Notes: a model not told the origin generated them from the sequence alone. Shown: positions 43,311 to 53,031, counted from the first letter of the stretch. The stretch is DNA of 64,000 nucleotides from CBDAQD01 sp965275905 (GCA_965275905.1 CBDHYJ010000083.1:62001-126000), one strand, 5' to 3'. Program-made: numbers and translations.

Positions 43311-44501
43311 TCACTTCACCTTCACGGAGAAACACGCCTGCCCGCGCTTCTTGAGCGAGCGGCACAAACGGTCAGCACCTTTCCGGGTTTCGAACGGACC
43401 GGTCTTCAGGCGGAAGACAATGCCCCTGGTGCCGAGATCGGCTTCCTCGATGATCGGGCTGTAATCGCGCAGGACCCCCGCGTGTTTGCGCGTCATCTTG
43501 TTCCAGGCAGACTTGAGCGCGGCGGGATTACGCTGCGCCATAAGCTGCACGAGATACCCTTCGTATTTCGGTTTCGGCTCTTCGACAGCAGGGGGTGCCG
43601 GCGGCAGTGAGGCAACGCGAGTCGGCGCCGCTTCGACACTGGGCTTGGGCGGGACAGCCGTGGCGTCCGCGTCGGAATCGATGTTCCGGACTGCGGGAGC
43701 AATATTCTGAGGCCCGGGACCAGCACCGGCTTCACTGCGCGTCCCGGCAACCACTGCCGTCGCATCGGTGCTGGACGCCGGCTCGACGACCGTTGTCTCG
43801 GCGCGCACGGCCTTGTTCAGCTCGGCGAGCTTGGTCTTCGCCAGTGCAAAGTTAGGATTGGCGGACAGGGCATTCGTGAGTGCAATTCGCGCCAGGTTCC
43901 GCTGACGCAACTCAAGATAGGACAGTGCCTCGCCATAGAACGCCAGATGCGGCTGAGGATACCGGTATTTCACCGCTGCCTGATAATCGCGGATCGCCGA
44001 CTGATGGCGCCCCAGCATGCGCATCAAAGTCGCCCTGCTGTTATAGGCCTGGGCAAACGCGGAATTGGTATTGATCGCGGTCGTCAGATCATCGAGCGCC
44101 AGGGTCGTCTGCCCCGTCGAGTTATGGGCCAGTCCGCGATTGAAATAGGCAATCGCCTTGGCCGCCGTCGGCAGGGTTCCGATCTCAAGCGCGGACGAGT
44201 AGTCCGAAATGGAGGCTTCGAATTCGCGCAGATTCTGGCGCGCCAGACCGCGGTTCAGAAGAGCCACCGCCCGCTCGCGCGGTTCCAGTGCGTCGTTTGA
44301 CAGAGCCTTGTTGAGTGCGCTGAGCGCCCGGTTATAGTCGAGAGACCGCAAAGCCTCTTCGCCGGTCCGCAGGTTGGACCGCGCTTCGTCCTGAGGGGTC
44401 TTTGTATTGGCATAACCATGCGACGCCGTCCAAGACAGCGCCAACGCAACAACAAAGATCTGGACTACTCGGAAAACGCCACTTGCTCGCATCACGCGCA
44501 T
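43311..44501 (-). CDS. Secreted TPR protein with C-terminal SPOR domain
   Basis: A 396-residue protein with a signal peptide (about residues 1-30, VVQIFVVALALSWTASHGYA), four to five tetratricopeptide repeats between about 35 and 230 (blocks such as AIAYFNRGLAHNSTGQTTLALDDL), a proline/alanine-rich linker, and a SPOR domain at about 310-396 that binds denuded glycan at the division site. It is probably a periplasmic scaffold in cell-envelope or division processes. ATG 44501 has an AAGGGGCGAAG site, better than the in-frame start at 44600. It follows glmS on the same strand by about 90 bases. Confidence 0.85.
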   Translation of the reverse strand: MRVMRASGVFRVVQIFVVALALSWTASHGYANTKTPQDEARSNLRTGEEALRSLDYNRALSALNKALSNDALEPRERAVALLNRGLARQNLREFEASISDYSSALEIGTLPTAAKAIAYFNRGLAHNSTGQTTLALDDLTTAINTNSAFAQAYNSRATLMRMLGRHQSAIRDYQAAVKYRYPQPHLAFYGEALSYLELRQRNLARIALTNALSANPNFALAKTKLAELNKAVRAETTVVEPASSTDATAVVAGTRSEAGAGPGPQNIAPAVRNIDSDADATAVPPKPSVEAAPTRVASLPPAPPAVEEPKPKYEGYLVQLMAQRNPAALKSAWNKMTRKHAGVLRDYSPIIEEADLGTRGIVFRLKTGPFETRKGADRLCRSLKKRGQACFSVKVK

Positions 44502-44592
44502 ACTTCGCCCCTTCACCACTATATTGCCCGCATCACCCCATGGCGACGCAAGCAAAAAAGGTCGAATCAAGTTTAATTTTCTCATTAACCAA

Positions 44593-46416
44593 TTACTCAA
44601 CCGTTACCGATTTGGCCAGATTTCGTGGCTGGTCGACATCCGTGCCCATGAAAACGGCGGCGTGGTAGGCCAGCAACTGCACGGGCACCGCGTAAAGCAT
44701 CGGACTGATAAAGGAATGTGCGGCCGGAACCGCGATCTGATCGAACGGCGCATCGCCGTTCTTCTTCGCCACCCGGTCGTCGGTGATGAGAATGATCTGC
44801 CCGCCTCGTGCAGCCACTTCCTGCATGTTTGAGACCGTCTTGTCGAACAGGTCGTCATGGGGCGCGATCACGATCACCGGCACCGTCTCGTCGATCAGCG
44901 CGATCGGACCGTGCTTCAATTCTCCCGCGGCATAGCCCTCGGCATGAATGTAGGAGATTTCCTTGAGTTTCAGCGCGCCCTCAAGCGCCAGCGGGTAACT
45001 GATCCCCCGTCCGAGGTAGAGCACGTCCCGTGCGCCGGCGACCGACCGGGCCAGCTCTTCAATGTGATGTTCCTGGCGCAGAATCTCCGCCATGTGACGC
45101 GGCGTCTCGACCAGCGCGCCGGCGAGTTCCCGCTCCGTTTGCTCATCGATTGTGCCGCGCGCACGCGCAGCGCCGATCGCGAGACACGCCAGAACAGCGA
45201 GCTGGCAGGTGAACGCCTTCGTCGACGCCACCCCGATCTCGGGGCCGGCGAATGTCGGCAGAACCACGTCGCAGTCCCGGGCAATGGACGACTCGACAAC
45301 ATTGAGAATACCCAAGGCGTGCTGATCCTGCTCCTTGCAGTAACGCAGCGCGGCCAGAGTGTCGGCGGTTTCGCCCGACTGGGAAACGAAGATGGCGAGG
45401 CCGCCAGGCGTCATCGGCGATTCCCGGTAGCGGAACTCGGATGCGATATCCACTTCAACCGGCAACCGCGCGTAGCGCTCGAACCAGTATTTTGCCGCGA
45501 GACCCGCATAGTAGGCGGTCCCGCAGGCCGTGATGGTCACACGCTCAAGGTTCGCGAAGTCGAACGGCAGTTCCGGCAGCCGGACCCGCCGGTTGGCGAT
45601 GTCGATGTACTCGGCAATCGTATGGCCGACGACCTCGGGCTGCTCGGCGATCTCCTTGGCCATGAAATGCCGGTGATTGCCCTTGTCGACAAGCAGGGCC
45701 GAAGCGCTGGTCTGCTGGACCGCCCTGGTCACCGGCTCGCCTTGCTCGTTGAAGATCTCGGCACCGCCGCGGGACAGAATGACCCAGTCGCCGTCTTCGA
45801 GATAGCAGACCCGGTTGGTCAGCGGTGCCAGCGCGAATGCATCGGAACCAAGATACATTTCGCCGTCTCCGTGGCCCACAGCCAGCGGGCTGCCACGCCT
45901 TGCGCCGATCATCAGGTCCTGTTCGTCGCCGAATATGATCGCCAGCGCAAATGCGCCTTCAAGCTCGGGAAGCGTCTCGGCCACGGCGTCCCGCGGTGAA
46001 AGCCCGCGGTCCAGCCTCTGCGAAATCAGATGCGCGACAACTTCAGTGTCTGTCTCGGAGTCGAAACGAACACCGGAGGCCTCCAGATCGCTCTTCAGTT
46101 CGGCGAAATTCTCGATAATCCCGTTATGAACGATGGCAACCCGAGCCGTCGCATGAGGGTGCGCGTTCGTCTCCGTTGGCGCGCCATGTGTTGCCCAACG
46201 CGTATGACCGATGCCGGTTGTTCCGGAGAGCTCTCCCGGCGCAACGGCGTTTTCCAGATTGCATAACTTGCCCGCCGCACGACGGCGCTCGATTTCCCCG
46301 CCCTCCAGGGTGGCAACACCCGCAGAGTCGTAACCGCGGTACTCGAGACGCTTCAGCGCCTCGACAAGAAGAGGAGAAACCGGTTCTCCGCCAAGAATAC
46401 CCACAATGCCGCACAT
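44593..46416 (-). CDS. glmS: Glutamine--fructose-6-phosphate aminotransferase (isomerizing)
   Basis: GlmS, 607 residues, makes glucosamine-6-phosphate for cell-wall precursors. The N-terminal glutaminase starts MCGIVGILGG with the nucleophile Cys2; two SIS domains follow (VSQSGETADTLAA near residue 345 and the GRGISYPLALEGALKLKE stretch near residue 475). The C-terminus ends in SVTVE as usual. It lies 50 bases after glmU on the same strand, so the two enzymes of the UDP-GlcNAc pathway are probably co-transcribed. Confidence 0.97.
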   Translation of the reverse strand: MCGIVGILGGEPVSPLLVEALKRLEYRGYDSAGVATLEGGEIERRRAAGKLCNLENAVAPGELSGTTGIGHTRWATHGAPTETNAHPHATARVAIVHNGIIENFAELKSDLEASGVRFDSETDTEVVAHLISQRLDRGLSPRDAVAETLPELEGAFALAIIFGDEQDLMIGARRGSPLAVGHGDGEMYLGSDAFALAPLTNRVCYLEDGDWVILSRGGAEIFNEQGEPVTRAVQQTSASALLVDKGNHRHFMAKEIAEQPEVVGHTIAEYIDIANRRVRLPELPFDFANLERVTITACGTAYYAGLAAKYWFERYARLPVEVDIASEFRYRESPMTPGGLAIFVSQSGETADTLAALRYCKEQDQHALGILNVVESSIARDCDVVLPTFAGPEIGVASTKAFTCQLAVLACLAIGAARARGTIDEQTERELAGALVETPRHMAEILRQEHHIEELARSVAGARDVLYLGRGISYPLALEGALKLKEISYIHAEGYAAGELKHGPIALIDETVPVIVIAPHDDLFDKTVSNMQEVAARGGQIILITDDRVAKKNGDAPFDQIAVPAAHSFISPMLYAVPVQLLAYHAAVFMGTDVDQPRNLAKSVTVE

Positions 46417-46466
46417 TGTCTTTCACCCTAACCGGACCGATCTGCGGTCCTGAACGTCTTTGCCGC

Positions 46467-47834
46467 TTACGTGTCTGCCTTTTCCCGGCGTTTCTGATTC
46501 ACGGCTTCGAAACGCGCCGCCCAGCCTTCCTTCTCCACCTGACCGGCACGGCTCAGTGCAAGTGCGCCGTCCGCGACATGCCGCGTGATCACGCTGCCCG
46601 ACCCCACATAGGCGCCGTCACCGATCCGGACCGGGGCAACAAGCGCGCTGTTGGAGCCGATGAAGGCCCCTTCGCCGATCTCGGTCTGATGCTTGGAAAA
46701 CCCGTCATAGTTGCATGTAATCGTGCCGGCTCCGATATTGGCGCGCGGGCCGACTGCGGCGTCACCGACATAAGACAGGTGATTGACCTTGGCCCCCTGC
46801 CCTATGGCCGCCTTCTTGACCTCGACGAAGTTACCGATCTTTGCGCCTTCGCCGATATCGGCGCCGGGACGCAACCGGGCGAACGGCCCTACAGTCGATC
46901 CGTTACGAAGCGTCACGCCTTCAAGATGGCTGAAAGCTCTCACCGTAACGTTGCTGTCGACAGAGACGCCGTTGCCGAAGAACACGTTGGGTTCGACCAC
47001 GACGTCGTGGCCGAAGGTCGTGTCCATCGACAGGAAAACCGTATCGGGGTCGATGAGGGTCACCCCGTTCCGCATCGCGGCCGAGCGCAGTCTGCCCTGG
47101 AGGATGGCCTCCGCCTGCGAAAGATGTTCCCGCGTATTGATCCCGAGCACTTCTTCCTCGGGACAAACCCTGACCGATGTCCTGAGTCCTCGGTCCAGCG
47201 CCAGTTCCACGGCATCCGTGAGATAGAACTCGCCCTGCGCGTTGTTGTTGTCCATGGAGTTGATGAGCGAGAACATCAGCTCGCCGGACGAGAACACCAT
47301 GACCCCGGAGTTGCAAAGTCTGATCTGCCGCTCCTCGTCCGTCGCATCCTTCTCTTCCCGTATCGCTGACACGAATCCGTCGCCGTCGCGGAGCAGACGG
47401 CCGTAGCCTGCCGGGTTCGCCGGTTCAAATCCGAGCACGGCAATATCCGCGCCGTCGGAATCGAGTGAGCTGGCGAGGTCATTTAGCGTGTCTTCGGTCA
47501 CGAGAGGTGTGTCGACAAACAGAACCGCGATCCGGCCCTGCACACCATCAAGCGCTTCTCGTGCGCTCGACACTGCGTCCGCCGTCCCGTTTTGGTGCTG
47601 CTGGATGGCAATGGCTGCGTCAGCGTCCCAATTTGACACCTCTTCAGCGGCATTCTCCATGCCTGGACCAAGCACCACCACCGTCTTTCCAAAGCCGGCG
47701 GAATTCGCCAGAGACGTCGCATGACCAAGCAGCGAGCGACCTCCAATCGCGTGCAAAGCCTTGGAAATCTCTGACTTCATCCGCGTTCCCTTGCCGGCGG
47801 CAAGGACAACGCAGGCGCCCAGATCTGTGCCCAT
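46467..47834 (-). CDS. glmU: Bifunctional N-acetylglucosamine-1-phosphate uridyltransferase / glucosamine-1-phosphate acetyltransferase
   Basis: GlmU, 455 residues, performs the last two steps to UDP-GlcNAc. The N-terminal pyrophosphorylase domain has LAAGKGTRMKS at residues 9-19; the C-terminal half is a left-handed beta-helix with hexapeptide repeats and the acetyltransferase segment NHLSYVGDA. ATG 47834 is preceded by GAGAGGCATA; two in-frame ATGs upstream are less suitable. It is the first gene of the glmU-glmS run. Confidence 0.96.
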   Translation of the reverse strand: MGTDLGACVVLAAGKGTRMKSEISKALHAIGGRSLLGHATSLANSAGFGKTVVVLGPGMENAAEEVSNWDADAAIAIQQHQNGTADAVSSAREALDGVQGRIAVLFVDTPLVTEDTLNDLASSLDSDGADIAVLGFEPANPAGYGRLLRDGDGFVSAIREEKDATDEERQIRLCNSGVMVFSSGELMFSLINSMDNNNAQGEFYLTDAVELALDRGLRTSVRVCPEEEVLGINTREHLSQAEAILQGRLRSAAMRNGVTLIDPDTVFLSMDTTFGHDVVVEPNVFFGNGVSVDSNVTVRAFSHLEGVTLRNGSTVGPFARLRPGADIGEGAKIGNFVEVKKAAIGQGAKVNHLSYVGDAAVGPRANIGAGTITCNYDGFSKHQTEIGEGAFIGSNSALVAPVRIGDGAYVGSGSVITRHVADGALALSRAGQVEKEGWAARFEAVNQKRREKADT

Positions 47835-48173
47835 TATGCCTCTCATGACTGATGGAAACTGCAAGAAGCCTGCCGCATCACCACTTTGCCCGAGGCGTCA
47901 TCGCTCGATACACCCCGGATTCCGCCGCGATTGTGGCTCTCCTGACCGCCGTCTTATAACACCGCAGCAACCCTGCGCTAAACAAATCCGCCCGGTAATC
48001 AACGCAAATCCACCACCAGGACTTGCATTTCGAGAGGCGCACAACAATTAGGTGTTGAAACACTTGACAACGCGGTTTGACCGCAAAGACGACTCAGTTC
48101 AGTGTCAATCGCTGTGCGCGGTACCAATCACAAATTACTTTTTTGAATCGGGCAGATAGGAAGATTAGGCGGC
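47835..48173. other. Intergenic region, 339 bases, divergent glmU / SPOR-like genes
   Basis: No gene is visible. The minus-strand TTATAAG at 47953-47959 could be the -10 box for glmU, without a good -35. On the plus strand TTGACA at 48064-48069 is a possible -35 but no clear -10 follows. A short hairpin (GCGGT-TTG-ACCGC) is at 48072-48084. No small RNA or riboswitch that I can recognise. Confidence 0.4.
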
Positions 48174-48965
48174 ATGGTGCTGCCCAGGCTGGATTTCAAA
48201 CCGAAGTCTAGACTCGCGTTCGGTCACGACGCGAGTGCGGACAAGCTCGGCCTTCCGGTCCTGCTCTCGGTGGCCGGAATCATTGTCGCTTTTGTCCTCG
48301 CTGCAGGAACGGCGCTCGAACAATGGCTCGACAGCACAACCGGGCCGATGACGGTCGAAACGGCCGCCGTTGTCGAGGATGGCCAGCGCGGCAAGTTATT
48401 CATAAATCTGACTCGCCAGATCGACGAACTGCACCTCAAGCTCGATGAAATGAAGGCCGACTATGAGCGGGTGACCAGTGAGAACCGCAGCATGGCGATC
48501 AGGATGAAGGAACTCGAGACGCAGCTTGGCCCCTACACGGCATCAATTCCCGCCCGCGAGCCCGTGCCCCTTAATCAGGCCGTCGAACAAGCCGCCAAAC
48601 GCGACCGGCTGTCTATTCATCTCAAGCTTCCACCCGAGACCGCGCTGGTCAAGGCAGTGCCGCAAGGCGCCCGGACCACACAAACCCTATTTGCACTGAA
48701 GCTCCCGAGTTTCCGGTCCATGGAAGAGCTCTCTGTCGCGTGGCGCGGCATCCGCAACCGTTCCGGCAAGGTTTTGCTCGATCTGGAACCACGTACCTAT
48801 GCCACCCATAACGAGGGCTCCGGCACCGTATACCGTCTCATAGCCGGCCCGATCCGTAACGCGGCAGATGCCGCGACCCGCTGCGCGCGCCTGCACGAAG
48901 TCGGTGTCGACTGCGAAATGACGCTCTTTGCCGGCGAACGCATATCAAGTCTCTCCACCAACTGA
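48174..48965 (+). CDS. Membrane-anchored coiled-coil protein with SPOR-like C-terminal domain
   Basis: A 263-residue protein with one N-terminal membrane helix (about residues 28-48, LLSVAGIIVAFVLAAGTAL), a predicted coiled coil (about 75-115, QIDELHLKLDEMKADYERV) and a C-terminal region of about 80 residues (YRLIAGPIRNAADAATRCARL) that resembles a SPOR domain. The layout is that of an inner-membrane protein with a periplasmic sensor or division-site part. No known name. It is divergent from glmU and about 90 bases before the EamA gene. Confidence 0.75.
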   Translation: MVLPRLDFKPKSRLAFGHDASADKLGLPVLLSVAGIIVAFVLAAGTALEQWLDSTTGPMTVETAAVVEDGQRGKLFINLTRQIDELHLKLDEMKADYERVTSENRSMAIRMKELETQLGPYTASIPAREPVPLNQAVEQAAKRDRLSIHLKLPPETALVKAVPQGARTTQTLFALKLPSFRSMEELSVAWRGIRNRSGKVLLDLEPRTYATHNEGSGTVYRLIAGPIRNAADAATRCARLHEVGVDCEMTLFAGERISSLSTN

Positions 48966-49053
48966 CCGCCGGTCCTGCTCCGATCGCCGTGGACAGCGCA
49001 TCCGCCCCATGTTACGCGGAACTCCCATTCCGCCGGATCCAGACGCAAATGCC

Positions 49054-49995
49054 ATGACCGATCGACCCCGCGATCGCCTTGACGCAATCCGCATCTACGC
49101 ACTGCTCGCCGCAATGCCGTTGTTCTTTTCCTCCAACGTCATCATCGGACGGGCGGCGACGGACCTCGTTGAGCCTGCATCCCTTGCCTTCTGGCGATGG
49201 TTCATCGCGTTTCTGATCCTACTGCCGATCGCCTTGTCCGGCCTGAGAGAACACCGTGCAACGCTTAGGCAGGAGACTCCGGCCCTCCTCGTTCTCGCTT
49301 TTCTGGGCATGGTCATCTGCGGGGCGGTCGTCTATCTCGGCCTCAAGTTCACCACCGCTACCAATGCTGCCCTGATCTACTCCACGACGCCCGTCCAGGT
49401 TATCGCCCTGGAATGGATGTTCAGCAGGCAGCGCGTCAGCGCAAGCCAGGCCTTCGGGATCGTATCGGCGCTGACGGGCGTCCTTATCATCATCTTCAAG
49501 GGCCGGCCCGAAGCCGTGTTGAGTCTGGACCTGAATATCGGCGACATCTGCATTGCGGCAGGCGCCCTCTCCTGGTCGGTCTATACGATCATCCTGAAAC
49601 GACCGCATCTGCGGAAGCTCCCGACCATGACGGTGATGGGGGCGACGACGTGTTTGGGAGCGATCATGCTGGCGCCGTTTGCAATCTGGGAGACTGTAAA
49701 CGCCGGCGGACTGCCGACGGCGCCGACGGCATGGGCCAGCATTCTCGGTGTTGCGCTGATCGCCTCTGTCCTCGCCTACTCAAGCTACCAGAAGGGCGTT
49801 CAACTCGTCGGACCGGGCAAGACCAGCCTGTTCATGTACCTGATGCCGGTCTATGCCGCGACACTCGCAGCCCTCCTGCTCGGCGAAACCATCGGCTGGT
49901 ATCACGTCCTGGGCGCAATACTGATCATCGGAGGCGTCGCCGTGGCGACCGGAATCGTGAGGCAGATCGCTCTCTCCACACAGGCCCAGACCTGA
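49054..49995 (+). CDS. DMT superfamily transporter (EamA)
   Basis: A 313-residue inner-membrane protein with ten predicted helices arranged as two EamA repeats; the second repeat starts near residue 155 (NIGDICIAAGALSWSVYTI). The PLFFSSNVIIGRA first helix and LGETIGWYHVLGAILIIGGV last pair are typical. Such proteins export amino acids or metabolites; the substrate cannot be predicted. ATG 49054 gives the family N-terminus, though no good ribosome site is seen, and ATG 49009 is an alternative. Confidence 0.88.
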   Translation: MTDRPRDRLDAIRIYALLAAMPLFFSSNVIIGRAATDLVEPASLAFWRWFIAFLILLPIALSGLREHRATLRQETPALLVLAFLGMVICGAVVYLGLKFTTATNAALIYSTTPVQVIALEWMFSRQRVSASQAFGIVSALTGVLIIIFKGRPEAVLSLDLNIGDICIAAGALSWSVYTIILKRPHLRKLPTMTVMGATTCLGAIMLAPFAIWETVNAGGLPTAPTAWASILGVALIASVLAYSSYQKGVQLVGPGKTSLFMYLMPVYAATLAALLLGETIGWYHVLGAILIIGGVAVATGIVRQIALSTQAQT

Positions 49996-50102
49996 ACCTG
50001 ATCAAAATTTGAACCAACAGCCACTGGTATCCGGGAGCAATGATTCCTACCTTCAGAATTCAGCGGGGCGCGTGGGCACAGGATGGGGTTCTTCCGACCG
50101 TC

Positions 50103-50867
50103 ATGATTTCGAGCGCCGTGAAATTCCAGACATTCACTTCCCGAATTCTTGTTCCTGGCCTGATGGCGGTGATACTGGCCGCCGGCGTCCTGGCCTACAA
50201 CATCCTCCTTCCCAATTTGCCTGGATCGGCCAGGCTCGACGACGTCAGGGAAAAGACGACCCCGGACCTGGAACGCCAGCTTACCGCAGCGGGATTCCGC
50301 CTCGGCCAGCCGGTCTTCATGCGCATTTTCAAGGAGTCGAGCGAGCTGGAAGTCTGGATCCGGAAGTCCGGCAGCTATCAGCTCTTCAAGACATACCCGA
50401 TCTGCAACTATTCCGGCGCCCTGGGCCCCAAGCTGAAGGAAGGTGACAAGCAGTCTCCCGAAGGCTTCTACTCTGTTGGTCGCGACCAGCTCAATCCGAA
50501 GAGCCGGTTTCACCTGTCCTTCAATCTCGGCTTTCCGAACGAATACGACCGGTCGCACGACCGCACCGGCAGCTTCCTGATGGTTCACGGCAAGTGCGTA
50601 TCAATCGGCTGCTACGCGATGACCGACAGGGGAATCGAGGAAATCTACCTGATGGCCGAAGCCGCGCTAGACGGCGGCCAGAAATTCTTCCGGGTTCAGG
50701 CCTTCCCGTTCCGGATGACGGACGAGAATCTGAAACGGCATGCCGGGTCGCGGTGGATCGAGTTCTGGCGCAATCTGAAGCAGGGCTACGATTTCTTCGA
50801 GACGCACCGCCGCCCGCCCAATGTTCGCGTCGTCGGCAAGGTCTATCAGTTCGAAAACGACACCTGA
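50103..50867 (+). CDS. L,D-transpeptidase family protein (YafK-type)
   Basis: A 254-residue protein with an N-terminal membrane anchor or signal (about residues 15-35, LVPGLMAVILAAGVLAYNIL) and a YkuD-like catalytic domain. The active-site region HGKCVSIGCYAM near residue 165 holds the catalytic His and Cys. It resembles YafK/DpaA, which cleaves or forms peptidoglycan-protein crosslinks in the periplasm. An upstream ATG at 50040 is possible but the family pattern begins later. It converges with btaB. Confidence 0.87.
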   Translation: MISSAVKFQTFTSRILVPGLMAVILAAGVLAYNILLPNLPGSARLDDVREKTTPDLERQLTAAGFRLGQPVFMRIFKESSELEVWIRKSGSYQLFKTYPICNYSGALGPKLKEGDKQSPEGFYSVGRDQLNPKSRFHLSFNLGFPNEYDRSHDRTGSFLMVHGKCVSIGCYAMTDRGIEEIYLMAEAALDGGQKFFRVQAFPFRMTDENLKRHAGSRWIEFWRNLKQGYDFFETHRRPPNVRVVGKVYQFENDT

Positions 50868-50884
50868 GCGCAGCGCCGCCGTCT

Positions 50885-51550
50885 TCAGGCGGGCCGGCTT
50901 CCCAGAACGCCGTAGTAGCTGTAACCGCGGTAGAGCTTCCGGAAGCGGGCCGACTTGCCGCGTCTGGCAGCGACGACCTCCATCGTCCGTCTGAGATCGT
51001 GTCTCGGCGTGACGTGAAACTGCCGCAACCAGGCAAACAGAGTGCTCCTGAAAATCCCCGGCAGATCATCCTGCTGGCCAAAGTCCAGAACATGGAGCGT
51101 ACCACCGGCCTCGAGCGTGCCGGCCGCGTGATCGATGACAGACTGCCAGCCCGCTATCATCGACACCGCATAGGAAATGAAGATCCTGTCAAACCGCTCG
51201 ACGCCGAACGCCCGCTTCGGATCGAAACGGGCGGCATCGCCCTGTGCGAGATGAATGCGCTGCTCAAGACCGGCGCGAGCGACCGCGGCCATCGCCGAGT
51301 CCAGCATCTCCGTCGACACGTCCACGCCGTAGAACCTTGCCCGCGGATATTGGCGTGCCGCCTGGATCAGGTTGCGGCCGGTGCCGCAGCCGAGTTCGAG
51401 AACGGTGTCCCCGGTCCCCGGCCCCAGATCGGAGATCAACTGGTCGCGGCCAAGCAGGTAAAACTTCCGCGTGGCGTCGTAGATATGCCGCTGCTTGCGG
51501 TAGATGCGGTCCATTGCGCGGCCCGGATCGGCTGACTCGATATGGCTCAA
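50885..51550 (-). CDS. btaB: Diacylglyceryl-homoserine N-methyltransferase (betaine lipid synthesis)
   Basis: BtaB methylates the diacylglyceryl-homoserine head group three times with SAM to give the betaine lipid DGTS. The 221-residue methyltransferase has the SAM motif LELGCGTGRNL near residue 45 and a second acidic motif GVDVSTEM. The start is TTG 51550, overlapping the btaA stop by four bases (TTGA), with a strong GGAGGAC site inside btaA. The reading frame is open upstream over btaA but that part is shadow. Coupling with btaA leaves little doubt about the pathway. Confidence 0.9.
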   Translation of the reverse strand: MSHIESADPGRAMDRIYRKQRHIYDATRKFYLLGRDQLISDLGPGTGDTVLELGCGTGRNLIQAARQYPRARFYGVDVSTEMLDSAMAAVARAGLEQRIHLAQGDAARFDPKRAFGVERFDRIFISYAVSMIAGWQSVIDHAAGTLEAGGTLHVLDFGQQDDLPGIFRSTLFAWLRQFHVTPRHDLRRTMEVVAARRGKSARFRKLYRGYSYYGVLGSRPA

Positions 51551-52818
51551 GACGCGTCCTCCAGCCGATAGACGTGGACACCGCCATAGATCGACGAGCG
51601 ATCCCTGGTGGTCAGGTCCAGCGAAAGCTCCTGCTCGTATCTCCAGCGATCCAGGATGTTTGCGGGCACGCGCCCCGGCAGCAGGGTCGGTTCGGCTGCC
51701 GTTCTGAAGACGACGCGCGCGCCCGGGCGGGCCGTTCGCGTTATCTCGGACCACAAGTCGGTCAATTGCGCATCTGTCATCCAGTCCTGCGCATCGAGCA
51801 GGACGTAGCGGTCGAGGGACTGGTCGTCATGCTCGCGCAGATAATCGGTGAACGATACGTTCCTCACTGCGACCCGGTTCGCCCGGCCCCTGATCGCCTC
51901 GTAATGGACCGGATCGAGATAGCGCGGCAGTGCGCCCTGCCCGGTCTCGGGGTAACGGCGCCCGAAGGCCTGCCAGGCAAAGTAGTTTTCCGACAGCGGA
52001 AAGCCGCAGGCGAGACGTTCCAGCCGGTTGCACAGCACCCGCGCCATGTCGCCGCCGCCCGAGAGGGCCAGCGCCTCGAACTGCGCGGGCGGTATCCCCA
52101 GGCCGTAGAGCGAAACCGGCTTGCTGGTGATCCAGCGGACGAAACGCTTGTCGAAGATCGGCGCGATGCGTCCCTTGAAGAACGAGCGCTGCGCATCGAG
52201 CGTGTCGGCGGCGAGAATGCCCCGCGGATCGACCCCGTAGAGCCGTGACAGCAGATGGCCCGCACCGATGAACCGGCCAAGCAGCCCGTACCGGTAGAAG
52301 TTCCGCGTGAAGACCTCGATCCGGCGCCGTCCCGCGAGATCCCGTTTCTCCCAGTATGCCCGGGTCGCAGGCTCCAGGGTTTCCCGGAGGCAGCGGTCAT
52401 AGAGCCCGACATTCGCCTTGTCGTCGGCGCGGCCGAAGAATCTGTGAAAAGACTGATAGTCCGGCAGCGCCGTCAATGCGGCGAGCTTGAGTTTTGTCAG
52501 CGCCACATGCGTACGGTTCAGATCGACCGCGGTGACGGAGGTCGGGTCGGCGGACAGATAACTCAGAACATTGCACCCGCCCGACGCGATCGTCACGACC
52601 CGGCACTCCGGCGTGATGGCGAGCGCTTCCAGGTCGACCTCGGGGTCCTCCCAGATCTGCGGATAGACGAGCCCCTTGAAAGCAAAGGTAAAAAGCCGCT
52701 CCAGAATACCGCCGGACGATGCGGCGCTATGCCGGTGTACGGCCTTTCGCAATCCATGATTATTCGGCACCTGATCGGTCCGGGAGCGCAATGCGATAGT
52801 CAATTCGGATCCCTCCAT
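51547..52818 (-). CDS. btaA: SAM:diacylglycerol 3-amino-3-carboxypropyltransferase
   Basis: BtaA transfers the aminocarboxypropyl group of SAM to diacylglycerol, the first step of the phosphorus-free betaine lipid DGTS, often used under phosphate limitation. The 423-residue protein is of the DUF3419 family; FKGLVYPQIWEDPEVD near residue 45 and the SAM-site VTIASGGCNVLSYLS near residue 75 are diagnostic. ATG 52818 is chosen; a GTG at 52863 would add 15 residues. No PhoB box was recognised upstream. Membrane-associated on the cytoplasmic side. Confidence 0.92.
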   Translation of the reverse strand: MEGSELTIALRSRTDQVPNNHGLRKAVHRHSAASSGGILERLFTFAFKGLVYPQIWEDPEVDLEALAITPECRVVTIASGGCNVLSYLSADPTSVTAVDLNRTHVALTKLKLAALTALPDYQSFHRFFGRADDKANVGLYDRCLRETLEPATRAYWEKRDLAGRRRIEVFTRNFYRYGLLGRFIGAGHLLSRLYGVDPRGILAADTLDAQRSFFKGRIAPIFDKRFVRWITSKPVSLYGLGIPPAQFEALALSGGGDMARVLCNRLERLACGFPLSENYFAWQAFGRRYPETGQGALPRYLDPVHYEAIRGRANRVAVRNVSFTDYLREHDDQSLDRYVLLDAQDWMTDAQLTDLWSEITRTARPGARVVFRTAAEPTLLPGRVPANILDRWRYEQELSLDLTTRDRSSIYGGVHVYRLEDAS

Positions 52819-52963
52819 GGCCAGCGAAGAGGGCGTCCGCACGGCGAATCTCCGCGCAGCCACCTGTCTCGGATTCCTATGCGACTAGCGCGCCCCGTTG
52901 ACGGTCATGTGACAGAACGTCCTGAATGCGCTCTTGACGTTGGACCTGAGCGCAAGCGGTTGA

Positions 52964-52980
52964 TATAAATCGAATTTATA
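52964..52980. promoter_or_regulatory. AT-rich palindrome upstream of the CYTH-CHAD gene
   Basis: TATAAAT and its exact complement ATTTATA flank a CGA centre at 52971-52973, 51 bases before the CYTH-CHAD start and in the 213-base region divergent to btaA. It may be an operator or part of an AT-rich promoter. Confidence 0.35.
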
Positions 52981-53031
52981 AACACGATAATCTCTCAGCT
53001 TCGACACAGGGATACGAGGGGGATCCGGTCA

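Noticed and set aside
44857..45999. 380-codon plus-strand open frame
   Set aside because: Antisense to glmS, which is complete.
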